The notes under the pieces were generated by a model. That model was not told the origin of the DNA, searched no databases, and saw only the letters and a list, made by a program, of their open reading frames with translations. This document shows positions 55,254-64,000 of a DNA stretch of 64,000 bases, in pieces. Within the stretch, counting starts at the first letter, position 1. Every line of letters begins with the position of its first letter. Source of the stretch: Roseateles oligotrophus (GTDB lineage: Bacteria; Pseudomonadota; Gammaproteobacteria; Burkholderiales; Burkholderiaceae_C); NCBI RefSeq assembly GCF_014204525.1, contig NZ_JACHLP010000008.1, positions 62,001-126,000 on the forward strand. The letters are read 5' to 3'. The translations under genes and the position numbers were made by a program.

Positions 55254-57566
55254 TTGAGCAGCAAAGCAGCCAGTTCCCTGTTCTATGCCATCGCCCTGGG
55301 CGCCAGCATCGGCCTGCTACTCCCGGCGCTGATGGTAGGAGGCTGGCTGATAGGCCTGCGCGAACCCCAGGTGGCCAGCCAGGAGCAGCAGCGCGGGCTG
55401 GAGAACAAGCTGGACGTGTTGACCAGCAGCCTGCCCGAGCTGCTGTGGAATCTGGACACCGTCGCCGCCCGCGAGGTGGTGGCTGCGGTGATGAAATCGC
55501 CCGATGTGCTGCGGGTCAGGGTCCGCGACGCCTCGCAGGAAGCGCCCTTCATCGAAATGAGCGAACCGGAACGCCAGCAAGGCCGCCGGCTGCTGGGCGA
55601 GCGCGATATCGTGCGCGGCCACAACCGTATCGGCCACATCCAGATCGAGTTGGACGACCACCTCAGTCGCGCCGCCCTCTCCCGCCAGCGCTGGCTTTAC
55701 GGCGCCACCGTGGGCGGCCAGTTGCTGGTCTCCCTGGGCCTGATCCTGGCCCTGCTCAACACCCGTGTGATGCGCCCCCTGCGCGAGCTGGGCGCTTTTG
55801 CCAACGATCTGGCCGAGGGCCGCTTCGGCGCCCGGCTGAACAGCCAGCGCACCGACGAGATCGGCCTGCTGGGCACCCATCTGGACCATATGCGCCACGC
55901 CCTGCATGAGCAGTTCGGTGCGCAGCGCGCCCTGCTGGAGCGCATGCGTGGCATTGCCAAAACCGTGCCCGGCGTGGTCTACCAACTGCGCAAGGACGCC
56001 GACGGCCACTACCAGTTCGCCTATGTCAGCGAGGCGGTGAAGGACTTCTTCCAGCTCAGCGCTGCCGAACTGGGCGAGAGTGCAAACGCCTGGTTTGAGC
56101 AGATCGATCCGGCCGACCAGGCGGCGGTGCGCCAAAGCCTGAAGGAGTCGGCCCGCCAACTCAAGCCCTGGCAGCAGGAGTTCCGGACCCGCCGCCCCGA
56201 CGGCAGCGAACGCTGGCTCTACGGCAACGCCATCGCCCAGGCCGAGGAAGGCGGCTCGGTGCTGTGGCATGGCTTCCTCACCGACATCTCCAGCCAACGC
56301 CTGGACGCCCTGGAGTTGATGCGTTACCGTCACCACCTGGAAGAGTTGGTGGAGGCCCGCACCGCCGAACTGGCCGAGGCCAGCCAGGCCGCCCAAGCCG
56401 CCAATCTGGCCAAAAGCGCCTTCCTGGCCAATATGAGCCATGAAATCCGCACCCCCATGAATGCCATCATCGGCATGACCTATCTGGTACAAAGCGATGC
56501 GCAGGAACCCAAGCAGCAGGAGAGGCTGCAAAAGGTCGCCGACGCCGCCGAGCATCTGCTGGGCGTGATCAACAATGTCTTGGATCTCTCCAAAATCGAG
56601 GCCGGAAAACTGCAGCTCCTACACACCGAATTCACCGTCACGCAAGTGCTGGACAAGGTCTACGGCATGCTGGCCCAGCGGGCCGTCGAAAAGCGGCTTG
56701 GCTTCAAGCTTGAGATCGAAGACCGCCTGAACCAGCAGCAGTTGCTGGGCGACCCGCAGCGCATCGCCGAAATCTTGCTGAACTTTGCCGGCAACGCCAT
56801 CAAGTTCACCGAGCAGGGCGAAGTCCGCATGGCCGTCCGCATCCTGACGGACGAGGGCAAGCAGCTGCAGCTCCGCTTCGAGGTCGTCGATACCGGCATC
56901 GGCATCGACGACAGGGATCAGCAACGCCTATTCCAGGACTTCGAACAGGCCGACAGCTCCCCCACCCGCCGCTACGGCGGCACGGGCCTGGGCCTGTCCA
57001 TCTGCCGCCGACTGGCCGATCTGATGGGCGGCCAGGTAGGCGTGGCAAGCCGCCCCGGCCAGGGCAGCCGCTTCTGGCTCCAGCTCGGCCTGACCAAGAG
57101 CAGCGGCTTTGTGCTCGGCCCGCCGCCAGCCGCGCCGCGCCGCAACCATGCCGCCAGAGACCGGCTGGCCGAGTTCAGCGGCCGCCGCGTACTGCTGGCC
57201 GAAGACAATATGGTCAATCAGGAAGTCGCCATCGCCTTGCTGGGCAGCGCCGGTCTGGCCGTCGACGTGGCCCCCGACGGCCAGGCCGCGCTGGACATGA
57301 TGAGCGACCCGGCCAAGGACTACGCCCTGATCTTGATGGATGTGCAAATGCCCATCATGGACGGGCTGGAAGCCACCCGCGCCATCCGCCGCCTGGAGCG
57401 CGGCCGCAACATCCCCATCCTGGCCATGACGGCCAATGCCTTTGCCGAGGAGCGCCAGCGCTGCCTGGATGCGGGCATGAACGACCATGTCGCCAAGCCG
57501 GTGGTGGCCGAACAGCTGTTCGGCACCTTGCATCTGTGGTTGAGCCGCGGCGTCGTGGCGAGCTGA
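55254..57566 (+). CDS. Membrane-bound hybrid histidine kinase with PAS domain
   Basis: A 770-residue sensor. Membrane helices at about 6-32 and 144-165 flank a periplasmic sensing loop. HAMP follows ([18 protein letters not shown]), then a PAS domain (about 240-350), HisKA with [14 protein letters not shown] (His near 398), HATPase with [14 protein letters not shown] and [13 protein letters not shown], and a C-terminal receiver with [11 protein letters not shown] and [11 protein letters not shown]. No response-regulator gene is adjacent. The start is a TTG at 55254 that keeps the first membrane helix whole; the next ATG would cut into it. Confidence 0.88.
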   Translation: MSSKAASSLFYAIALGASIGLLLPALMVGGWLIGLREPQVASQEQQRGLENKLDVLTSSLPELLWNLDTVAAREVVAAVMKSPDVLRVRVRDASQEAPFIEMSEPERQQGRRLLGERDIVRGHNRIGHIQIELDDHLSRAALSRQRWLYGATVGGQLLVSLGLILALLNTRVMRPLRELGAFANDLAEGRFGARLNSQRTDEIGLLGTHLDHMRHALHEQFGAQRALLERMRGIAKTVPGVVYQLRKDADGHYQFAYVSEAVKDFFQLSAAELGESANAWFEQIDPADQAAVRQSLKESARQLKPWQQEFRTRRPDGSERWLYGNAIAQAEEGGSVLWHGFLTDISSQRLDALELMRYRHHLEELVEARTAELAEASQAAQAANLAKSAFLANMSHEIRTPMNAIIGMTYLVQSDAQEPKQQERLQKVADAAEHLLGVINNVLDLSKIEAGKLQLLHTEFTVTQVLDKVYGMLAQRAVEKRLGFKLEIEDRLNQQQLLGDPQRIAEILLNFAGNAIKFTEQGEVRMAVRILTDEGKQLQLRFEVVDTGIGIDDRDQQRLFQDFEQADSSPTRRYGGTGLGLSICRRLADLMGGQVGVASRPGQGSRFWLQLGLTKSSGFVLGPPPAAPRRNHAARDRLAEFSGRRVLLAEDNMVNQEVAIALLGSAGLAVDVAPDGQAALDMMSDPAKDYALILMDVQMPIMDGLEATRAIRRLERGRNIPILAMTANAFAEERQRCLDAGMNDHVAKPVVAEQLFGTLHLWLSRGVVAS

Positions 57567-58520
57567 TCAGGGCGCCGAGGACTCCTTGATCAAGCGGCCC
57601 GAGCCGCTCTGGATGGGCCGCGCATTCATGGGGTAGAGGCGCGAGAAGATGGAGATCTGGTTCATGGACAGCTGCACCGGCTGGCGCAGCACCATCCACA
57701 GCACGCCCTCGGAACAGGGTGGCGTGGTCAGCGAGCCCATATAGGTGTAGTAGGCGCGGTCCTCGGGCAGCAGCTGGTTCAGATCGATGCTGACCTGGGC
57801 CGGCAAGGCCTCCATCTTCTCCAGCGGCAGATTGTTCCAGATGGTCTGGATTAGGGGTTGATCGCGGCCGCGCTCCAGCAGCACGGCCACCACGGCCAGC
57901 TTGCCGTCGGCGTCCTTGTGCACCAGATGGGCCACCATATCGAACTGGCGGCCATTGATGCGCTCCTCGCTGGGCCGGTGGAAGTGGAACTGCAGCAGCT
58001 CGAAGCGCCGACCCATGATTTGCAAGGAATTGCCCGGCGCCACATTGACCTGCACGGTGTGGCCGTTGTCCAGCACCGCGAAGCCGCTGGGGCGGTAGTC
58101 GAACTGGATCTTCTCCAGATCCACCTTGATGCCTTCACGGATGTCGATGGGGCTCTGGCGGGTGCCGATGGCACAGGTGGAAAACTCGGGGTTCAAGGCC
58201 GCCCAGCGCTCGGGCGCGCCCTCGCCGGTATAGCCCCAGTGCACATGGGGCGCGCCGCCATGGGTCTCGGCCTTGGCGGGCTCGCTCCTGGCCTTGCCCT
58301 TGGCGGCCTTGCCATGCTCCTCGGCCGCGGCCGGCTTGCCCGCCACCTTGAGTGAGCCCGTGGCGGATTTGTTGCTGAGCCGCTCGGCCAGGCGCTGGCG
58401 CAAGACCTCCAACGATTCCTCCGACTTGCCGGCGTCGCCGTGCTGCGCCTGGGCCGCGGACAGACCCAACACCCCGGCCAGCAGACCGGCCATGACTTTT
58501 GAAAATTGATTGCGATGCAT
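57567..58520 (-). CDS. Periplasmic alpha-carbonic anhydrase
   Basis: A 317-residue alpha-class carbonic anhydrase, hydrating CO2 to bicarbonate. A signal peptide (about 1-25, ending AQA) is followed by a charged linker of about 65 residues rich in Lys, Ala, Glu and His. The enzyme domain starts at HVHWGYTGEGAPERW. Zinc ligands are the two histidines in FHFHRPSE and one in MVAHLVH. QSPIDI and SLTTPPCSEGVLWMV complete the active site. The linker is an unusual addition for the family. Confidence 0.92.
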   Translation of the reverse strand: MHRNQFSKVMAGLLAGVLGLSAAQAQHGDAGKSEESLEVLRQRLAERLSNKSATGSLKVAGKPAAAEEHGKAAKGKARSEPAKAETHGGAPHVHWGYTGEGAPERWAALNPEFSTCAIGTRQSPIDIREGIKVDLEKIQFDYRPSGFAVLDNGHTVQVNVAPGNSLQIMGRRFELLQFHFHRPSEERINGRQFDMVAHLVHKDADGKLAVVAVLLERGRDQPLIQTIWNNLPLEKMEALPAQVSIDLNQLLPEDRAYYTYMGSLTTPPCSEGVLWMVLRQPVQLSMNQISIFSRLYPMNARPIQSGSGRLIKESSAP

Positions 58521-58701
58521 GGATAAAGACTCCCGGCCCGATCAGGCCTAGCGTCTTTTCATCGGTCATTCGGGCGCGGGCTTGAGCCCCGCCGCCTGTA
58601 CGGTTTTGCATTCGAGCGCAGAACAAGGCGGCTTGCCGCAGACAGTGCTGCAGCACGGCAAGGCAAGCCAAGGAAGTTATGCGTTTGAAGGCAAAACCGT
58701 A

Positions 58702-59907
58702 TCAAGCCATCTCGCGCTTGACGATGGTCCAGGACAGCAGGCCTATGCCCATCAAACCCATGGAGGTAAAGGCCAGGGCCACGGTGGAGTGCATCACCAG
58801 GGGCACGACCAGGCCGGCCACCAGGCCGTTGGCCGCACTGCCTATGCAGGCCTGCAGGCTGGAGGCCAGGCCGCGGCGCTCGGGCACCTCGTCCAGCACC
58901 AGCAGGGTCACCACCGGCACCATCAGGGCCCAGCCAAAGGCAAAGGCCGAGATCACCGGCAGGGCCCAGAAGGGATTGGGTGGCAGCAGCAGATTGAGCA
59001 TTACGTTAAGCAGCGAGACCACGCCCATGATCACGAAACCGTAGCGGATCTGCTTGCGCGGCCTCACCTTGCCCGCCAGGCGGCCGCTGAGCCAGGCCCC
59101 GCCCATGATGCCGCCGATGGAGAAGCAGAAGAACCAGAAGAACTGCGTCGGTGCCAGCCCCAGATGCTCACCCACAAACACCGGCGCCGACAGCACGTAC
59201 AAAAACATGCCGTTGAAGGGGATGCCGCTGGCCAGGGCCAAGAGGATGAAGCGAGGGCTGGTGCACAGCCGCCCGTACTCGCGCAGCAACTGGCCGACAT
59301 GGAAGGGCTGTTTGGCCTCCTCGTGCAGGGTCTCGGGCAACAGGCGCCAGTTGGCGATGAAGAGGCTGGCGCCTATCAGCACCAGGAACCAGAAGATGCT
59401 GTGCCAGTCGGAATGCACGAACAGAAAACCGCCAATCATCGGAGCGATAGCCGGTGCCACGCCGAAGAAGATGGTGACCTGGGACATCACCCGCTGCGCC
59501 TCCGAGGGTGCAAACATATCGCGGATGATGGCGCGCGAAACCACGATGCCCGCCCCCGCCGACATGCCCTGCACCGTGCGCCAGAACACCAGCTGGCCGA
59601 TGCTGCCCGCCAGCGCACAGCCCACCGAGGCCAGGGTGAAGGCGGCCATGCCCCACAAGACCACCGGCCGGCGGCCGAAGCTATCCGACAAGGCGCCATG
59701 GAACAGATTCATGACGGCGAAACCCAGCAGATAGCTGGACAGGGTCTGCTGCATCTCCACCGGCGTGGCATTGAGCGCCGTGGCAATGCCGGCGAAGGCC
59801 GGCAGATAGGTGTCGATGGAGAAGGGGCCAATCATGCCCAGGGCCGCCAGCAAGACGGCCAGGGCCCAACGCGGCGCGCGCCACAGGGTGCTGGCTTGGG
59901 GATTCAT
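58702..59907 (-). CDS. MFS drug-resistance transporter (Bcr/CflA family)
   Basis: A 401-residue 12-helix proton-coupled exporter. Family features include SIDTYLPAF in the first loop, the A-motif GALSDSFGRRPVVLWG between helices 2 and 3, and RTVQGMSAGAGIVVSRAIIR in helix 4-5. The ATG at 59907 fits the usual N-terminus; codons upstream run into the RNase P RNA gene. The substrate is unknown; members export bicyclomycin or chloramphenicol and cysteine-like metabolites. Confidence 0.88.
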   Translation of the reverse strand: MNPQASTLWRAPRWALAVLLAALGMIGPFSIDTYLPAFAGIATALNATPVEMQQTLSSYLLGFAVMNLFHGALSDSFGRRPVVLWGMAAFTLASVGCALAGSIGQLVFWRTVQGMSAGAGIVVSRAIIRDMFAPSEAQRVMSQVTIFFGVAPAIAPMIGGFLFVHSDWHSIFWFLVLIGASLFIANWRLLPETLHEEAKQPFHVGQLLREYGRLCTSPRFILLALASGIPFNGMFLYVLSAPVFVGEHLGLAPTQFFWFFCFSIGGIMGGAWLSGRLAGKVRPRKQIRYGFVIMGVVSLLNVMLNLLLPPNPFWALPVISAFAFGWALMVPVVTLLVLDEVPERRGLASSLQACIGSAANGLVAGLVVPLVMHSTVALAFTSMGLMGIGLLSWTIVKREMA

Positions 59908-59990
59908 AAGGGAGTGTGGGAAAGCGGGTGGCGTGCCAGAAGCACAGCGAGCCAGTGTAGCGGTGGCCCCGACACGCCGCGGGGGGAAAA

Positions 59991-60364
59991 GTGTGAAGCA
60001 AGCCGATAGGCCGGATTCTGTGCAGCACAGCCCTCTTGCGAGGACCGCGCCGTGACCGCCATTCCTCTTGGCCGGGCATCGCTGCCCGGCTCGGTGCCAC
60101 CTACCCGCCAGCTCTGCGAGCCGCATCAATACTGGCCTACTTGGTGTTGCTGCGCGTAGAGATTGCCCGTTTCACCCGACCCTGGAGGCTGCGCTTCCAG
60201 TCCCGCAAGGCTTGCGCCCCGCACGTTTGATCGACTCGTCTCTGTTGCTCTGATCCTCGGCTCACGCCGGACAGCCGTTAGCTGCTACGCCGCTCTTTGC
60301 AGTCCGGACCTTCCTCCAGTGCCATGTTTCCATGCTTGCACCAGCGGCGGTCTGGCTTGCTTCA
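59991..60364 (-). ncRNA. rnpB: RNase P RNA (class A)
   Basis: The minus strand contains the catalytic RNA of ribonuclease P, which trims tRNA 5' ends. Conserved core pieces are seen as GGAGGAAGGTCCGGACTGC, GCTAACGGCTGTCCGG, AACAGAGACGAGTCGATCAA and GGGTGAAACGGGCAATCTC. Stem P1 closes the molecule: GAAGCAAGCC at the 5' end (60364-60355) pairs exactly with GGCTTGCTTC at the 3' end. The 3' end is followed by TTTTCC, a weak terminator. The open frames crossing this segment are therefore not genes. Ends are approximate to a few bases. Confidence 0.93.
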
Positions 60365-60386
60365 CGGGGCGCATTATCCTTGATTC

Positions 60387-61025
60387 ATGAACGCATCTCT
60401 TTTCGATGAGCCCGCCGAGCAAGCCATCGCCCCCGGCGCCGTCCTGCTGCGCGGCTTTGCCCTGGCCGCCAGCGCCGACTTGCAGGCCGGCGTGGCCGAG
60501 GTGCTGGCGCAAGCGCCGCTGCGCCAAATGCTGACGCCGGGCGGCAAGGCCATGGCGGTGTGGATGACGAATTGCGGGCCGCTAGGCTGGGTGTCGGACC
60601 GGCGCGGCTACCGCTATCAATCGACGGACCCGCTGAGCACCCAACCCTGGCCCGCCCTGCCGCCAGCCTTTGCCCGGCTGGCCACTGATGCCGCCAAGCA
60701 AGCCGCTTATGCCCACTTCAAACCCGACGCCTGCCTGATCAACCGCTATCTGCCCGGCACCCGCCTGAGCCTGCACCAGGACAGGGACGAGCAGGACTTT
60801 GAGCATCCCATCGTCTCGGTCTCGCTAGGCCTGCCGGCCGTGTTTCTGTTCGGCGGCCTGAGCCGTGGCGACAAGACCCAGAGGCTGGCCTTGCAGCATG
60901 GCGATGTGCTGGTCTGGGGTGGGCCGGCGCGGCTGCGCTTTCACGGCGTCATGCCGCTGGCGGCTGGCCGGCATGCGGAGCTGGGCGAGCAGCGCATCAA
61001 TCTGACCTTTCGCAAGGCGGCTTAG
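60387..61025 (+). CDS. alkB: Alkylated DNA repair dioxygenase AlkB
   Basis: A 212-residue Fe(II)/2-oxoglutarate dioxygenase that removes methyl groups from 1-methyladenine and 3-methylcytosine. Iron ligands are in NRYLPGTRLSLHQDRDE (His and Asp) and RFHGVMPL (His). The 2-oxoglutarate-binding arginines are in RINLTFRKA at the C-terminus. Length and order match E. coli AlkB. It starts just after rnpB on the opposite strand; no ada gene is present here. Confidence 0.93.
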   Translation: MNASLFDEPAEQAIAPGAVLLRGFALAASADLQAGVAEVLAQAPLRQMLTPGGKAMAVWMTNCGPLGWVSDRRGYRYQSTDPLSTQPWPALPPAFARLATDAAKQAAYAHFKPDACLINRYLPGTRLSLHQDRDEQDFEHPIVSVSLGLPAVFLFGGLSRGDKTQRLALQHGDVLVWGGPARLRFHGVMPLAAGRHAELGEQRINLTFRKAA

Positions 61026-61903
61026 AGGTCCAGCACCAGATCATCGGCCCCGGCCACGCAGCCCGCCGCAATGGGCTCCCAGCCGCGCCGCAGCACCACC
61101 CGGTTCTCGGTATGGCAAAGCTCCACCCGCTGGCTGCCGGGCCATTGCGCCCGCACAAAGGCCTCCAGAGAGGCCGGCATGCTGACCCGGTAGCGCAGAT
61201 CGGCCAGGTCTTGCTCGGGGTGGTCCTCGCTATGGACCCAGGGGATGAAGGCCCCCAGCCACTGCAGCGGGCGCCAGCCCAGCGCCATCGTGGTGGGTCG
61301 GTAGTCCTGCGCCTGCAGCCAGGCCTGGGCCTGGGCGCGGTCATTGACGCCCTCACCCCAGGCGGCCGCCAGCATCTCCGCCACCCATTGATTGCAGTTC
61401 TGGTACTGCAGGCCGAAGGCATAGGCATTGGCGCTGTAGCGCGGGTTCAGCAACTGCAGGGCCAGGCCCTTGTCCAGGGCTGCACGCTCCAGCCGGGCCG
61501 AGGCCTCGGGCGGCAAGAACAGCAAGGAGATATAGCCCAGCCTGGGGTCGTCGCCGCCCAGCACAAAGCCGGCCATGCCCTGGTCAAAAATGCGCGGCCG
61601 GCCTTCATCGCAGGCGAAGTAGAGCTGGCGCACCGACCAGGGCGTGTTCTCGCTCTCGCGCAGGCTCAAGCCCGCATGCGAGTAGCGCTGATCAAAGCGG
61701 GCCAGATCCAGGCCTGAACGCGCCACCAGGGCCAGGCCGCGGCCCGACTGGTTCAGCTCGTTCTTGACGATCTCGGCAAAGCGCAGCAGCTTGTGCTGCG
61801 AGGCCGCGTCGGCCGGCGCGGGGCGGTCACAGTAGCCGGTGCTGGAGGCCTGGGCCGCCGTCCCCAGCAGCAGGCAGCCCGCGGCAAGCAGGCTGCGGAT
61901 CAA
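61022..61903 (-). CDS. DUF2145 domain secreted protein
   Basis: A protein of about 293 residues of the DUF2145 family, with no established function. The N-terminus LIRSLLAAGCLLLGTAAQA is a signal peptide. Conserved stretches include RYSHAGLSLR, WSVRQLYFACDEGRPRIFDQG and YQNCNQWVAEMLAAAWG, which has the look of an NlpC/P60-like or papain-like fold with a Cys and a His, though I cannot confirm activity. I chose the TTG at 61903, which overlaps the upstream stop (TTGA); a GTG at 61939 is the longer option. It is coupled to the next gene. Confidence 0.75.
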   Translation of the reverse strand: MIRSLLAAGCLLLGTAAQASSTGYCDRPAPADAASQHKLLRFAEIVKNELNQSGRGLALVARSGLDLARFDQRYSHAGLSLRESENTPWSVRQLYFACDEGRPRIFDQGMAGFVLGGDDPRLGYISLLFLPPEASARLERAALDKGLALQLLNPRYSANAYAFGLQYQNCNQWVAEMLAAAWGEGVNDRAQAQAWLQAQDYRPTTMALGWRPLQWLGAFIPWVHSEDHPEQDLADLRYRVSMPASLEAFVRAQWPGSQRVELCHTENRVVLRRGWEPIAAGCVAGADDLVLDL

Positions 61904-62379
61904 AGCACGAGGGGATTGCTGCGCAGCTCCTTGAACCACTCATCACGCAGCACCAGGAAGAAGGCCTGCTTGCTCTGCGCCACGGCGAACTCCAGGCCGT
62001 AAGCGTGCTCACGCGCCGTCACCGTACCGCCCACGGCCAGATTCGTCTTGGCCAGGGTGGTGGCGGGCAGCAGCAGCTGGAAGGCCTCGGCCGGCTGGCC
62101 GGCGGGCGTGGCAGCGGCCTGCAGGGTCAGCTGAGCCATGCCGGGCTTGCCGGGCACGGCGGCCATATCGATGATTTTGTAGTCACCGGCGGCCACTTTC
62201 TTGTCGCCGGTCGAGCTCTTGCTGGAGCCCTGGATGGAATCCGACAAGCTGCCCACCGAGGTGGAGACGCTGTCCGACACCGAAGAGGTGGCCGAGCTGG
62301 CCGCCCAGCCGGGCGTGGCGGCCAGAGCCAGCCAGCAGGCCGCGGCCAGGGGAGCGAGAGTCTTGTGAAGCTGAGGCAT
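61900..62379 (-). CDS. Secreted serine-rich protein upstream of the DUF2145 gene
   Basis: A 159-residue protein with a signal peptide (about 1-26, ending GWAA). A Ser/Thr-rich stretch, SSATSSVSDSVSTSVGSLSD, is followed by a compact domain with GDYKIIDMAAVPG, LLLPATTLAKTNLAVGGTV and the C-terminus FFLVLRDEWFKELRS. I do not recognise a characterised family. It overlaps the DUF2145 gene by 4 nt, so the two products probably act together in the periplasm. Confidence 0.7.
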   Translation of the reverse strand: MPQLHKTLAPLAAACWLALAATPGWAASSATSSVSDSVSTSVGSLSDSIQGSSKSSTGDKKVAAGDYKIIDMAAVPGKPGMAQLTLQAAATPAGQPAEAFQLLLPATTLAKTNLAVGGTVTAREHAYGLEFAVAQSKQAFFLVLRDEWFKELRSNPLVL

Positions 62380-62441
62380 GATGGAAAAGCCGTCCTGTCG
62401 AACCGATGAGTCCGGCATATTAGCCTGTGCCTCGGCGCGAC

Positions 62442-62609
62442 TCAGGACTTGCGTGCCGCCTCGGCCAGCGCTGCGGCCCGCTCTCCATCTTCCTTGATGT
62501 GCTTCAGAAAATAGCGCAGATAAAAAGCGCCCATGCCCAGCATGATGCTGAGGCCGATCACGCTCATCAGACCGACATCGGTCGAGAACAAAACATGCCA
62601 AGCCGTCAT
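62442..62609 (-). CDS. Small membrane protein, DUF3149 family
   Basis: A 55-residue peptide with the DUF3149 pattern: FSTDVGLMSVIGLSIMLGMG, then AFYLRYFLKHIKEDGE and an alanine-rich tail. One membrane helix spans about residues 13-33. Members are common in Betaproteobacteria, and their role is unknown. A good ribosome-binding site (AGGAGA) precedes the ATG at 62609. Confidence 0.75.
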   Translation of the reverse strand: MTAWHVLFSTDVGLMSVIGLSIMLGMGAFYLRYFLKHIKEDGERAAALAEAARKS

Positions 62610-62923
62610 CGTTTTCTCCTGTACTCACCCCTCCCAAGGGGTTGAGGAAATTAGGCGCCTGACGGACCTGGCAACGCTTGATCTGCCGCAAACAGCGAGA
62701 ACTCTGTCGATGAAGATTGGCCACCCGGCATCGGCTCAGTTACCGGTGCCCGCCGCCCGCACTCAAGCGGCAAACGGGTCCATTGATTGCCTTACTATCA
62801 AATTCGTCAAAGTTCACCTACCCCTATCTTTTCCGCTGTTTTTTCGTCACTGCACAAACGTGCGCCCCCGACAAATGTCATAGGATTTCTTCAGGTCCTT
62901 CCATAAATCGTCAACTGGAAATC
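62610..62923. other. Promoter region of the outer-membrane protein gene
   Basis: A 314-nt divergent gap, AT-rich towards its right half, leading into the barrel-protein gene. In-frame codons upstream of the proposed start exist but encode no signal peptide and look non-coding. I see no strong operator or riboswitch. Confidence 0.35.
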
Positions 62924-63478
62924 ATGAAAAAAATCGCGTTCTCAATCCTTGTCCTGGGCGCTTTGGCATCCAGCCAGGTCATGGCCCAAGCCTATGTTGC
63001 AGCGGGTGTCGGCTCCGGGCATAGCGAGCTGGACTGTGCCGGCACCACGTCTTGCAACAATAACGGCACCAGCTTTCGCGTGCTGGGTGGCTATAAGTTC
63101 AATGACACTTTTGCCGCAGAACTGGGCTATCTGAGCTTCGGCGAGGCCAAGGCAAGTGTGTCTGGCGTTGACCTGAAGCTGACGCCGAAAGCGGTCACTC
63201 TGGGCGTCGCGGCCCGGTTCCCCTTTGCCACCGACTGGGGCTTCACCGCCCGGCTGGGGGTTGCCAATGTCAAAACCGATGTATCCGGCGTGGTGGCAGG
63301 CCTGGGCAACGCAAATCTGTCCGACTCCAAAGTCGCGGCGCATTCCGGCCTGGGGCTGGACTATGCGCTGAGCAGTTCGCTGAAGCTTGAGCTGACGGCC
63401 GACTTCAGCCGCGCCACCTTCCGTGATGGCGACTTCAGCGTGCGGGCCGTGAACCTGGGACTGAGCTACCACTTCTGA
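62924..63478 (+). CDS. Small outer-membrane beta-barrel protein
   Basis: A 184-residue protein with a signal peptide (MKKIAFSILVLGALASSQVMAQA) and an eight-strand OmpA-like or opacity-type barrel: AYVAAGVGSG, SFRVLGGYKFNDTFAAELGY, GVAARFPFATDWGFTARLG, SGLGLDYALSSSLKLELT. The last strand ends in the terminal Phe motif LGLSYHF. An exposed loop carries a Cys pair (CAGTTSC). Role unknown; such proteins are surface or stress related. A strong terminator follows. Confidence 0.85.
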   Translation: MKKIAFSILVLGALASSQVMAQAYVAAGVGSGHSELDCAGTTSCNNNGTSFRVLGGYKFNDTFAAELGYLSFGEAKASVSGVDLKLTPKAVTLGVAARFPFATDWGFTARLGVANVKTDVSGVVAGLGNANLSDSKVAAHSGLGLDYALSSSLKLELTADFSRATFRDGDFSVRAVNLGLSYHF

Positions 63479-63500
63479 TGCGCTTGAATTAAGCCCGCCA

Positions 63501-63537
63501 AAAGCCCGTCCGCATCTCAATCGGACGGGCTTTTTTT
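63501..63537 (+). terminator. Intrinsic terminator of the barrel-protein gene
   Basis: AAAGCCCGTCCG at 63501-63512 pairs with CGGACGGGCTTT at 63522-63533, followed by an uninterrupted T tract. It lies 22 nt after the stop codon and is a textbook intrinsic terminator. Confidence 0.92.
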
Positions 63538-63801
63538 CCAAGGGAATCAAGATTGGCGAGCCAACAGCATCAAGGACCAAACCCCATGAATTTTCCCACC
63601 CCCTGAACCTGATCGGCCGCACGCATGTCACCGTACTCAGTTGCGGCTCGGCGGGAATTTGAGTTAGATCGTGTAGGCGCCGGGCGTGGCACCATGGCCG
63701 GCCTGATCGCCGGCGACCTGGGCTCGGCGACGACGAACTGCCTGGCGCGCACCATCCACCTGGCCAATCGACTCGGCTGAAACAAAACGGGGCTGGCCGA
63801 G
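63538..63801. other. Gap with a short orphan reading frame
   Basis: About 260 nt between the barrel terminator and the S9 peptidase 3' end. A plus-strand frame from ATG 63625 to TGA 63780 would give 51 residues including DRVGAGRGTMAGLIAGDL and CLARTIHLANRLG. It has no clear ribosome-binding site and no family I can name. It may be the 3' remnant of a decayed gene. Confidence 0.3.
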
Positions 63802-64000
63802 TCAGCGCTTGGGCGCAAAGCCCGCCTCGCCAAACTGCCAGAGGAAGAAGCTCCACACATCGGCGGTTTCGTCCAGGCGCTGCGACACGCCCGAACCCAT
63901 GCCGTGGCCGGCCTCGAAGTCCACCCGCAAGATGGCGGGCTTGCCCCGGGCCAGGCCGTCCGGATTGGCGGCTTGCAGGCGGGCCGCCAGCTTGGCCGGG
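63802..64000 (-). CDS. Prolyl oligopeptidase-family (S9) peptidase, 3' end only
   Basis: The last 65 codons of a gene running off the window. The C-terminus contains PAKLAARLQAAN, ILRVDFEAGHGMGSGVSQR with the catalytic histidine in GHG, and VWSFFLWQFGE. This matches the C-terminal part of the S9 prolyl oligopeptidase catalytic domain. The nucleophile serine and propeller domain lie outside the window. Confidence 0.8.
   Translation of the reverse strand, partial: PAKLAARLQAANPDGLARGKPAILRVDFEAGHGMGSGVSQRLDETADVWSFFLWQFGEAGFAPKR

Noticed and set aside
59990-60364. Several open frames crossing 60.0-60.36 kb as protein genes
   Set aside because: The segment folds as RNase P RNA with conserved core pieces and a perfect terminal stem, so the frames are incidental.

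Overview
The window is a gene-dense, GC-rich chromosomal segment from a betaproteobacterium. I place it in the order Burkholderiales, probably the Leptothrix/Rubrivivax/Roseateles side (inference). The reasons are the complete division and cell-wall (dcw) cluster in the order mraZ to ftsZ followed by lpxC, a DUF3149 membrane peptide, a PEP-CTERM protein, and codon use strongly biased to G or C at third positions. There are no tRNA or rRNA genes, CRISPR arrays or intact insertion sequences. One structural RNA, the RNase P RNA, is present.

Layout. (1) 0-8.4 kb: an iron-siderophore uptake operon on the minus strand (TonB-dependent receptor, DUF2218 protein, periplasmic binding protein, two FecCD-type permeases, ATPase, esterase). 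Nearly every gene overlaps the next by a few bases. A divergent AraC-type regulator shares a control region holding a Fur-like box. (2) 8.4-11.4 kb: plsC-type acyltransferase, cdsA-type cytidylyltransferase and ruvC, then a ParE/RelE toxin-antitoxin pair. A synonymous second copy of the first 15 codons of ruvC lies just before the real gene. (3) 11.5-18.3 kb: a PEP-CTERM protein, a large secreted ExeM/NucH-type nuclease, a MocR regulator and the CcoG/RdxA oxidase-assembly protein. (4) 18.4-25 kb: a stressosome locus encoding a globin-linked RsbR, RsbS, RsbT, an RsbX-like phosphatase and a large hybrid histidine kinase. A divergent REC-HD-GYP protein lies beside it. (5) 25-32.5 kb: a two-gene ABC exporter, then two divergent secreted metallopeptidases (M4 and M28). 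(6) 32.5-55 kb: small genes and a low-GC RelA/SpoT-domain gene with a small partner, then lpxC, an orphan sensor kinase, and the dcw cluster running from a visible mraZ promoter and MraZ operator down to a strong terminator after ftsZ. (7) 55-64 kb: a hybrid sensor kinase, a periplasmic alpha-carbonic anhydrase, an MFS exporter, rnpB, alkB, a DUF2145 operon, a DUF3149 peptide, a small outer-membrane barrel protein and the 3' end of an S9 peptidase.

Most unusual items: the duplicated, synonymously diverged 5' end of ruvC; a pair of about 136-nt intergenic repeats whose hairpins differ in sequence but keep their pairing; the stressosome operon, whose RsbS lacks the usual phosphorylatable serine; the low-GC alarmone-synthetase-like two-gene module between lpxC and a small membrane gene; and a MurD with an insert of roughly 95 acidic and alanine-rich residues.
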